Shown here in pieces: positions 56,501 to 64,000 of a stretch of 64,000 nucleotides of DNA. The DNA is from Mytilisepta virgata (taxonomy: Eukaryota > Mollusca > Bivalvia > Mytilida > Mytilidae). Below the pieces are notes generated by a model, which did not search any database, was not told the DNA's origin, and worked only from the letters and a program-made list of their open reading frames with translations. The position numbers and the translations under genes are program-made. Each line of letters starts with the position of its first letter. The stretch's first letter is position 1. Location: positions 65,084,314-65,148,313 of the forward strand of contig CM051521.1 of NCBI GenBank assembly GCA_028015205.1, in the 5' to 3' direction.

Positions 56501-58328
56501 ACCAACATGGCTGACATGGCTAAAAATAGAACATAGGGTAAACTTTAGTTTTTGTCTTTTATCTCAAATACTAAACCATATAGAGCAAAACTGACAGGTT
56601 GAAAATGTTCATCAGGCCAAGATCTACCAGTCATGTAATTTTCGGATGAATCGGTAAACATTTTGTTGGGTTATTGCCCCTGAATTATTAATTTTTAGGA
56701 AATTTTCCAGTTTTAGGTTATCTTGAATATTATTATAGATAAAGACATACTACGAAATGTATAAAGAGCAAAAATGTTCAACAATGTATTATTAAGTAAG
56801 TAAGTCAACATCACCAAAATCATTGAATAGGAGTTTTTGCCCTTAAGACGATGTCCGGCGTAAACTTTCCTTTAAAGATCTTCTCCTCTGAAACTACTGG
56901 GCCAATTTGGACCAAACTTCGGTAGAATGGTCCTTGGATGGCCCCCTTCCAAAATTATGTCCGGCATCCCCAACTTCAAATCAACATGAGTGCCGTTACT
57001 AGAAATAGAAAAAATGGGGGATGAATTTAAAAAATCTTCTGCAAAACTACAAGGCCAATTTGGAACCAATCTTGGCCATAATGGTCTTTAGGAGATGCTC
57101 TTTCAGAATTATGTCAGATGATCCGGACTGTTAACCAAGATGGCCACCACATCCGAACTTCGTTTAACATAGGACCCTATAGGAAAATTCATTTAAAAAT
57201 CTTCTTTTCTGAAACAACTGAGCCAATTAAGACTAAACTTTGCAGTATTGGTCCTTAGATGGTCCTCTTTCAGAATTGTGTCCGATCACCCAGAAGGCCA
57301 CCACAGCCAAACTTTGTTTAACATAGGACCCTATGGGAAAATTCATTTAAAAATCTTCTTGTCTGAAACCACTTAGCCAGTTGGAACAAGACATAGCAGA
57401 AATGATCCTTAGATGGTTCTCTTTTAGAAATATGTTCATTGACCTGGACTGTCAACCAAGATGGCTGCCACATCCAAACTTAGTTTAACATAGAACCCTA
57501 TAGGAAAACCAGCCAAATTTTTAGTCCTGTTCAATCCAGGTGAGCAATACAGGCTCTTAAGAGCCTCTAGTTTAATTGACACATTTTAATTTTACATGTC
57601 AGTCTTGGCTTTAATATTAACATTCTTAATTTTTTTTTTATAGTTTTTTGTCTTTTATATGCAATTTTGTAATTTATGCCTGAATGGCCACCCATACTTA
57701 TTACAACAGTATAAAGGTCAAGTCTGAATTTGGGTATGGGGACTAACCATTCCAGAGTTATGCCCCTTTATGAATTGAAAAATTTCTTCATTTTGGGGTT
57801 TGCTTTGTTGGTATGGAAAATAGCCCTTTTGTCAAATCTGAACTGTGTGCTGTTTTAATTTGTATAATAGCCAAAATTGAGGTTTCTGTTCAACAGATTG
57901 AGTATTTTACCAAATATGACTTGGAATTTGACACATTTCACTTTGGTCATTATTTGGTGATACCATTTTATAATTTAGATCCAACTTTGATATCACTATG
58001 TATGTATACAGTATTGATAGCTGGGGTGGCCATATCTGTGTATCCTGTCTTTAATTTTAATCTGTTTATCCAAGAATTAATATATGAACAAATATAAATT
58101 AATATGTAAGCCTTTATAAAACAATACTCAACAGTATAATAAAAAATTATATAGAGCAGAATTTAAACTGTGATTTTGTTGTTGTTTGTAGAGAAACAGA
58201 TTGATTAATGTAGAGTTTGGAAAACTGAGATCGCAGGCTAAGAAAGCTCCAGCCAAACCCAAAAGATTGAGAAAAAGGAAAAGCAAGAAATAAACATTGA
58301 TTATATTAAAGGATTCAGAAACAATAAA
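44583..58328 (+). CDS. RPL14: 60S ribosomal protein L14 (eL14) gene, 5 coding exons
   Basis: Structural protein of the large cytosolic ribosomal subunit. Coding exons 44603-44617, 47956-48051, 48400-48594, 55568-55621 and 58192-58293 join in phase 0 throughout to 153 residues. Recognisable eL14 blocks are [58 protein letters not shown] and a very basic tail ending [10 protein letters not shown]. The vertebrate Ala/Lys-rich extension is absent, as in other invertebrates. A terminal-oligopyrimidine transcription start, an ETS-type site and an AATAAA (58323-58328) frame the gene. The feature runs from the inferred transcription start to the poly(A) signal. Introns hold SINEs, HINE-like elements and a 1-kb tandem duplication. 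Confidence 0.95.
44603..44617 (+). CDS. RPL14: RPL14 exon 1 (five codons)
   Basis: ATG GTT GTC GGC CAG|gtacac gives MVVGQ, spliced in phase 0 to LRFVELGR of exon 2. eL14 proteins usually have about three residues between Met and RFVE, so this start adds about two residues. The placement about 18 nt after a pyrimidine tract, with a good donor, supports it. No other candidate start was found. Confidence 0.75.
44618..45640 (+). other. RPL14 intron 1, first part
   Basis: 45100-45610 has two diverged copies of a unit with aatttgcccttt(g)gg and agtttggaattt/gtttcggaatttt. No gene. Confidence 0.4.
45645..46329. repeat. Tandem array of about 120-bp units in RPL14 intron 1
   Basis: Five diverged units marked by tttttggaaatgtatctagc and ggtaaatttcctgaaagact (near 45767, 45887, 45990, 46151 and 46243). 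Confidence 0.7.
46330..46715. repeat. About 380-bp direct repeat, copy 1 (RPL14 intron 1)
   Basis: Shares high identity with 49355-49733, for example tgtatgatatcctaatcagt and ttgattgaactcgtagcac. Class unknown. Confidence 0.8.
47518..47568. repeat. 18-bp perfect inverted repeat (nested palindrome)
   Basis: GATGAGTCCTGGGACTCA and its exact complement, separated by 13 bases; each arm is also self-complementary (GAGTCC/GGACTC). It lies in RPL14 intron 1, about 390 nt before exon 2. Confidence 0.8.
47956..48051 (+). CDS. RPL14: RPL14 exon 2
   Basis: ttttccag|TTACGG to AACAGG|gtgaga, 32 codons: [18 protein letters not shown] to VDVIDQNR, the KOW-like SH3 core of eL14. Confidence 0.96.
48400..48594 (+). 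CDS. RPL14: RPL14 exon 3
   Basis: ttattttag|GCC to GAAAAG|gtattg, 65 codons: [20 protein letters not shown], then a Lys/Arg-rich helical part including [10 protein letters not shown]. Confidence 0.96.
49090..49318 (-). repeat. GCGAGAC-hairpin repeat end in RPL14 intron 3
   Basis: gtgacgaaaaagtcgcgagg and gcggcggcgtaaactttttt match, in reverse, the end of the 36.9-kb array. Confidence 0.6.
49319..49350 (+). mobile_element. SINE head fragment
   Basis: ggcctcggtggccgtgtggtctagg is the A-box part of a tRNA-derived SINE, cut off by the following direct repeat. Confidence 0.5.
49355..49733. repeat. About 380-bp direct repeat, copy 2 (RPL14 intron 3)
   Basis: Partner of 46330-46715 in the same orientation, so the two copies bracket RPL14 exons 2 and 3. 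Confidence 0.8.
49819..50860. repeat. 1.04-kb tandem duplication, unit 1
   Basis: Begins aacaagttgtgataaggagt. Contains a SINE-like block (gtcaacactgaggttgtgag, ttgaatcc; 49990-50165) and the 5' end of a HINE-like element in plus orientation (tttagctcaccttgtcaaaa, 50327 on). Confidence 0.85.
50861..51893. repeat. 1.04-kb tandem duplication, unit 2
   Basis: Adjacent direct copy of unit 1 with many small differences. It keeps the SINE segment actggctaccacattataac (about 51181) that unit 1 has lost. Confidence 0.85.
51894..52455. other. RPL14 intron 3, spacer
   Basis: AT-rich, nothing recognised. Confidence 0.35.
52457..53700 (+). repeat. Dispersed repeat of the ACGACCGCAAA family in RPL14 intron 3
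   Basis: Begins tatacggccgcaaa and carries diverged units with ataaggggccaaaaa and ttgggaaatctagcccc, similar to 61853-63525. The 3' end is not defined. Confidence 0.5.
53775..53885. repeat. Third partial copy of the duplicated SINE-flank block
   Basis: gaatcgatgaagaacctagt to ttatcagagattcagtcc matches 49915-49995 and 50950-51035. Confidence 0.6.
54960..55325 (+). mobile_element. HINE-like fragment in RPL14 intron 3 (3' end)
   Basis: Two monomers in plus orientation, ending caggtgaacaatacaggctc, a diverged 3' terminus. Sense to RPL14. Confidence 0.55.
55568..55621 (+). CDS. RPL14: RPL14 exon 4
   Basis: tttttag|AGA to GCC|gtaagt, 18 codons: [18 protein letters not shown], the most conserved eL14 signature. 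Confidence 0.96.
56337..57572 (+). mobile_element. HINE-like element in RPL14 intron 4 (both ends)
   Basis: 5' palindrome ttagcccacctgacccaaagg and 3' end ccaggtgagcaatacaggct with the hairpin ggctcttaagagcc and CTAGT. It has about four monomers in the second half. Sense to RPL14. Confidence 0.75.
57573..58191. other. RPL14 intron 4, end
   Basis: AT-rich; a 94-codon ORF here has no recognisable features and is probably chance. Confidence 0.35.
58192..58293 (+). CDS. RPL14: RPL14 exon 5 (C-terminus)
   Basis: gtttgtag|AGA to TAA at 58291-58293: [20 protein letters not shown] and a basic tail. AATAAA follows 30 bases later. Confidence 0.95.
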   Translation, partial: RNRLINVEFGKLRSQAKKAPAKPKRLRKRKSKK

Positions 58329-58664
58329 GCTTATAATCTGTCACGTATATAAGTCTGCCAAACCCCCTGTTCGACCCTGTACTCTTTTTAATTAGTTCAG
58401 GGGATTGAATAATTTTTGTGAGAGTTATTGTCCTTGGAAATAAAATTATTGGCAAAATAATCAAGGAGCATTTGTTGTGTTTTCTAACAGCTCTAGCTGT
58501 TAGGGGACAATGTATTGCATATTGCTCAGCAATACTCTCAGAATGCTTGTTAAAATATAAATACATTTTATGGTAGAGAACTACAGTTTTTGCTATTGAG
58601 GAAAAAAAATTGTCTTGGTATGGGGACAAATGTAGAAAAAACGTCAGCTATAATTATCAGTTTT

Positions 58665-59290
58665 AAGCTCACCTAGCCTAAAAAGCCATGTGAGCTTTTG
58701 CCATCACTGGGCATCTGTATCCGGCATAAACTTTTGTTTTAAGGATCTTCTTCTCTGAAACTACTGGGCCAATTGGGGCCAAATTTTGAAGGAATGATGT
58801 CTGTAAGGTCCTCTACAAATGTTCATTTCATCTTGATCGGTAAAAAAGACCCCCATGTGCAATTCTTGATTCTGATTGGTTGAAACTTTAAAATTATTCT
58901 TATCTGAAATTACACATGCAAATAATTTGTAACTTGGTTCAAATGATGTTTATGAGGTCCTTTACAAAGGTTCCTCATTTTGTCCTGATCGTGCAAAAAA
59001 CATGTTCGTCATGGGCATTTCTTTTTTCTGATTGGCTGATAATTTTGGATATAAAAAAAATCTGAAATCACTTGGCCAAATGGAACAAAAACTTGACAGG
59101 AAGCATCTTTGGGAGGTTCTTTACAGCGTTGCCTCATTTCGTATCGATCGGGCAACAAACATAGCCGTCATGGGCAATTTTTGTTTCTCATTGGTTGATT
59201 AAAAAAATTTTTTTCTCTGGAAGTGCTTGGCCAAATAGAATGAAACTTGACAGGTTCTTTACAAAGTTTCCTAATTTCCTGACTACATTT
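58665..59290 (+). mobile_element. HINE-like element downstream of RPL14, 3'-truncated
   Basis: 5' end aagctcacctagcctaaaaa, ccatgtgagcttttgccatc. The body has ttctgattggctgat-type units like the 27.1-kb copy. Followed by degenerate simple sequence (ttctaagttctaag) to about 59530. Confidence 0.6.
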
Positions 59291-59533
59291 ATGGGCACCA
59301 TGGGTAGTATGGAAGGGAATCACCACCACCATTCTAAGTTCTAAGTTTTAAATTATAAGTTCTGAGTTCTAAATTTTATATTCCAAATCCCATATTATAT
59401 ATTCTAATTTTGTTATTCTTAATTCTGTATTCTTATACTTGTTAATTCTAATGCCGTTCTGAAATTTGCATTATGCTTACCAGTAAATTACAATTTCTAT
59501 AACTCATAATGTTGCATTTTTAAAATTATATTT
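59291..59533. repeat. Degenerate TTCTAAG-type simple repeat
   Basis: attctaagttctaagtttta and many loose variants; low-complexity spacer between two HINE-like elements. Confidence 0.6.
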
Positions 59534-60830
59534 TTAGCTCACCTGGCCATAGGCCATGTGAGCTATTGCCATCACTTGGCGTCCGTCGTCGTCGTCGTCT
59601 GTCGTCGTCTGTCGTCGTCATCTGTAAACTTTTTCAAACGTTAACTCGTCCTAAACTACTGGACCGACTTCAACCTAACTTTGCAGAATTGTTCTTTAGG
59701 GCATCTGGAAAATTTCTATCGTTTAAAATTTTTGAAATGTCGAAAAACATGGCTGTCGTTACAATAAATAGAACATAGGGGTAAATTGCTGTTTTTTGCT
59801 AATAACTCAAAAACCGTTACAGATATCGAAAATCTGACATGGGGTAAAATTGATCAGCATGACAAGATCTACCTACCCTGAAATTTTGAAGGAAATTCCA
59901 AAACCCATTTAGGAGTTATTGCCCTTTTTTCACATTTTTGGCTTTTTTTTATGTTATTATTTCAAAAATCTTCTTCTCTGAAACTACGATTCAAAATCAT
60001 ATGAAACTTGGTAAGATTGTTGCTTAGGGTACCCTGCATAGAACTGATGTGGGGATTTTTGATTCGTCGAAAAACATGGCCGCTGTTACTAAAAATAGAA
60101 CATAGGGGTAAATTGCTGTTTTTTGCTAATAACTCAAAAACCGTTACAGATATCGAAAATCTGACATGGGGTAAATTTGATCAGCATGACAAGATCTACC
60201 TACCCTGAAATTTTGAAGGAAATTCCAAAACCCATTTAGGAGTTATTGTCCTTTTTTCGTCAAATTTTCATAATTTAACATTTTTCGTCATTTATCTCCA
60301 AAACTATTTGAGATAGAAGTGAAATGTAAATTTGAAAAATGTTTGCCATGTTGAGATCTACATACCCTGAAATTTTAAAGGAAATCCCAAAACCCATTTA
60401 GGAGTTATTGCCCTTTTTTGTCAAATTTTTAAAATTTTAACATTTTTGCATTTATCTCCAAAACTATTTGAGATAGAAGTGAAATGTAAATTGAAAAATG
60501 TTTGCCATGTTGAGATCTACCTACCCTGAAATTTTGAAGGGAATTCCAAATTCTATTTAGGAGTTATTGGTTTGTGTAATTTGAGGTCGGGTTCTGTTAC
60601 ATTTATTTAAGGTTCACCCTTATTCCTGGTCAATTTTGTCAACTTCCTGCCAGGACTACCACCATCAGGGAACATATTTTAACATTAAACCTTATGAAAA
60701 ATAAATCTTCAACAAATTTTCCCTGAACAATTGAACCAATTGCAACAAACTTGGTCAAATAGTTGATTAATTGTCCAATGAAAACCAGACTCCAGGTGAG
60801 CGATACAGGCTCTGGTGAGCCTCTTGTTAT
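59534..60830 (+). mobile_element. HINE-like element, both ends, with two kinds of tandem unit
   Basis: 5' palindrome tagctcacctggccataggc, then a GTC-rich tract (59580-59620) and two units with aaaaccgttacagatatcga (59810, 60138). Two further units carry atctccaaaactatttgaga (60293, 60450). The 3' end is caggtgagcgatacaggctc at 60794-60828. Confidence 0.7.
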
Positions 60831-61189
60831 AACTTCCTAATTCTATGTTTTCAAATTAGTTAATTTTGATTTTGGTCTTTCCGAATTCCAACTTTTATTT
60901 TCTTATTTCAAACTTTCAACTTCTAACTTCTGTTTTGATATATGAAACCAGAGACATATATGTTTTATATGTCTCTGATGAAACTAAGTAATATTACAAA
61001 TTACAAATCTAGCTTGGTGGCGGACTCAGAATATGCTGAAACGGATAGGTCATGGAATAGTGATGTTCCTACCATGCCATGATGCATAAATGATAAATCA
61101 TGGAAAAGAATCCATCATATATGACAGGTTGGGTACAACCCCTCAAATGAGGGATAAACCCTGAAGTAGTGACTACCCCTTTTATGAAG

Positions 61190-61515
61190 AGTTGAATTCA
61201 AGTGATATTTTTTTCAGAAATATGTCCGATCACCCGGATTGTCAACCAAGATGGCTGCCACACCAAACTTTGTTAAATATTGGACACTATAGGAAAATTC
61301 ATTTAAAAATCATCTTGTTTGAAACCACTTAGCCAGCTGGAACAAGACTTAGCAGTAATGGCCCTTAGATGGTTCTCTTTTAGAAATGCGACTGTCAACC
61401 AAGATGTCTGCCACAGCCGAACTTAGTTTAACATTGAACCCTATAGAAAAACCAGCCAAAGTTTTAGTGCTGCTCAAGCCAGGTGAGCGATACAGGCTCT
61501 TGAGAGCCTCTAGTT
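61190..61515 (+). mobile_element. HINE-like element, 3' part
   Basis: Two monomers ending ccaggtgagcgatacaggct and the hairpin ggctcttgagagcctctag. Confidence 0.7.
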
Positions 61516-61852
61516 ATATTTCCTCTTCTTCTGTGGAGGGGAGATATATTGTACCCACTGGAGGACTCCATCACAAATCTTGTCACGCTTGTTTGGAATA
61601 ACCACTGAATACATTGGACCCACATTTTCAAGACAAATCAGAATCTATTTCATCCAGTGCACCTGACTTTTCTATTTTCGATTAATCAAATGGTTAATCA
61701 GATATTCACTAATTAAAATCGTGCTAAAAATAGAACACTCTGCATAGAATGTTATCAGAAGCGTGTAACATGACACTTGTTCTATTTTAAAAAAACTGGT
61801 AAGGGAGTAACCATTTGATTTTTATGCTTGGCAAGGGAGCAACCATTTGATT

Positions 61853-63525
61853 TTTATACGACCGCAAAATTGGCGTCGTCGTCCGAAGACATTTGGTTTT
61901 CGCACTATAACTTTAGTATAAGTTAATAGAAATCTATGAAATTTAACCACAAGGTTTATGACCACAAAAGGAAGGTTGGGATTGATTTTGGGAGTTTTGG
62001 TCCCAACAGTTTAAGAATTAGGGGCCAAAAAAGGACCCAATAAGCATTTTTCTTGGTTTTCGCACAATAACTCTAGTATAAGTAAATAGAAATCTATGAA
62101 ATTTTAACACAAGGTTTATGACCACAAAAGGAAGGTTGGGATTGTTTTTGGGAGTTTTGGTCCCAACAGTTTAGGAATTAGGGGCTAAAAAAGGGTCCAA
62201 ATAAGCATTTTTCTTGGTTTTTGCACAATAACTTTAGTATAAGTAAATAGAAATCTATGAAATTTAAACACAAGGTTTATGACCACAAAAGGAAGGTTGA
62301 GATTGATTTTGGGAGTTTTGGTCCCAACAGTTTAGGAATTAGGGACCAAAAGGGTCCAAAATTAAACTTTGTTTGATTTCATCGAAAATTGAACTATTCG
62401 GGTTCTTTGATATACCGAATCTAACCGTGTATTTAGATTCTTAATTTTTGGTCCCTTATTCAAATTGGTCTACATTAAGGTCCAAAGGGTCCAAAATTAA
62501 ACTTAGTTTGATTTTAACAAAAATTGAATTCTTGGGGTTCTTTGATATGCTGAATCTAACCATATATTTATATTTTGGATATTGGAATACCACAAAGGGA
62601 TGGTAAGAATTGTCTTTGGTAGTTATGGCTCAAACCGTTAAGGAATAAGGTGCAAAAAAGGGGGGAAAAGGGTTTCCAGGTTAATGGAAAATTACTTATG
62701 TACAAAACATAATTTAAAAGGCAGTGTAAGGTTGGTAATTGAAACTCATTTGAATATCTCACCTAAACTGCTTTTAAATTATTTATATTGGAAATTTGCC
62801 GAAAACTTTATTGTTAATAAATTCCATTGGAAATTTGCCAATATAAAATGTTGCTGATGAAGCTTTTTTGTTTATCTCACTTAAACTGCTTTTAAATTAT
62901 GTATATTGGAAATTTGCCAAAAACTTTATTATTAAATTTCTGATTTATATATAAAAGCAAATAATAATGATAAGGCAAGAGATACACACCAAACAGGATG
63001 TGTAAATTATTATAATAAGTATTGTGCAATAGCAAGAAATTTTCAATTGCACAGTATTGCGCAATAGCAAGAAATCTTCAATTGCACAGTATTGCGCAAT
63101 AGCAAGAAATTGATATTTGGGCCCGGTTATCAAATTGGTCCTCATTGAGGTTTAAAGGGTCCAAAATTGAACTATTGGGGTTCTTTGATATGCCGAATCT
63201 AACTGTGTATTTGGATTCTTAATTTTTGGTCCCGTTTTCAAATTGGTCTACATTAAGGTCCAAAGGGTCCAAAATTAAACTTCTTTAAAATTTTCCATTT
63301 TAAATTGGTTATTTCTGATTTATATATAAAAGCAAATAATACTGATATGGTTTGAATAGGTAAATTAAAAATTTTTAAGTTCTTAGACCACATTAATTCT
63401 GTATCAGAAACCTATGCTGTGTCAAATATTTATTCACAATCCAAATTCAGTGCTGTATCAAGCTTGAATGTTGTGTCCATACTTGCCCCAACTGTTCAGG
63501 GTTCGACCTCTGCGGTCGTATCAAG
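61853..63525 (+). mobile_element. Repeat element with ATACGACCGCA termini and 160-bp internal array
   Basis: Starts tatacgaccgcaaaa and appears to end tgcggtcgtatca (about 63509-63521), a short terminal inverted repeat. The front half has three units of about 160 bp (61899, 62058, 62217; ttagtataagtaaatagaaa). A 35-bp array lies at 63024-63113. No coding capacity seen. Confidence 0.55.
63024..63115. repeat. 35-bp tandem repeat
   Basis: Units at 63024, 63059 and 63094 (gcgcaatagcaagaaat), with the palindrome ATTGCGCAAT at the junctions. Confidence 0.85.
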
Positions 63526-64000
63526 CTGCGCCCATCTTGGTTGACAGTCCGAGTCATCGGACACACCTCTGTAAGAGGACCATCTAAGGACCATTGCTGC
63601 CAAGTCTGGTTCCAATTGGTCAAGTGGTTTAAGACGAGAAGATTTTTCAATGAATTTTCCCGTAGGGCCCTATATTAAACTAAGTTCGGCTGTGGCGGCC
63701 ATCTTGGTTAAAGTCCGGGTCGTTGGACATATTCCTGAAAGAGAACCTCCTAATAACTATTACTGCCAACTTTGGTTCCAACTGGACTTGCAGTTTCATA
63801 AAAAGGGCAAAAACTCCTATAAGGGGTCAATCAATGATTTTGGTCATGTAATCTTATTTGTAGATCTTACTTTGTTGAACATTTTTGCTGTTTTCAATTT
63901 GTCTTTATCTATAATAATATTCAAGATAATAACCTAAAACTGCAAAATTCCTTAAAATTAACAATTCAGGGGCAATAACCCAACAAAGGGTTGACCGATT
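63526..64000 (-). mobile_element. HINE-like element running off the window
   Basis: Monomers in minus orientation (aaggaccattgctgccaagt, ggccctatattaaactaagt). The last 200 bp match the 27.6-27.8 kb portion (ttaacaattcaggggcaata). The end lies outside. Confidence 0.55.

Overview
This is an AT-rich, intron-rich metazoan window. It most resembles a bivalve genome, probably a mytilid mussel, judged from the dispersed-repeat families (recognised from general knowledge, not by a search). It holds two host genes in a divergent arrangement, embedded in transposable-element debris.

Minus strand, 10,490-39,081: a complete LDHD gene (mitochondrial FAD-dependent D-lactate dehydrogenase). I reconstructed 12 coding exon positions that join in phase to 494 or 495 residues. 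Exon 1 encodes a mitochondrial presequence. One intron has a GC donor. The penultimate position is a pair of tandem alternative exons, 11a and 11b. Each encodes the metal-binding GHVGDGNFH motif, and they are separated by only 21 nt, so they look obligatorily mutually exclusive. I know of no report of such a pair in LDHD, and it is the most interesting host-gene feature here.

Inside LDHD intron 7, on the plus strand, lies a near-pristine 6.1-kb LTR retrotransposon (15,626-21,767). Its 611-bp LTRs appear to differ by one base. It has a 4-bp target duplication, a tRNA-Pro-like primer site, a purine tract and one intact 1,582-codon ORF. The domain order is Gag, protease, integrase, reverse transcriptase, RNase H. 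The enzymes are Ty3/Gypsy-like but the order is Copia-like, which is the hallmark of the Gmr1 group.

Plus strand, 44,583-58,328: a complete RPL14 gene (ribosomal protein L14, five coding exons, 153 residues). It has a terminal-oligopyrimidine start, an ETS-type promoter motif and an AATAAA signal.

The rest is repeats. They include a DIRS-like relict (about 200-1,740), two fragments of one reverse-transcriptase family (2,537 and 31,640-32,917), and an intron-containing MULE transposase relict (40,868-42,987) interrupted by a hAT-like MITE and a tandem duplication. There are tRNA-derived SINEs, several foldback or palindromic elements (6.2, 9.5, 30.6, 31.0, 36.0 and 44.0 kb) and satellite-like arrays (8.5, 35-37, 45.7, 60 and 62 kb). 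Many copies belong to a Helentron/HINE-like family whose 5' and 3' ends carry short palindromes and whose bodies carry tandem monomers. All intronic copies of that family that I could orient run in the same direction as the host gene.
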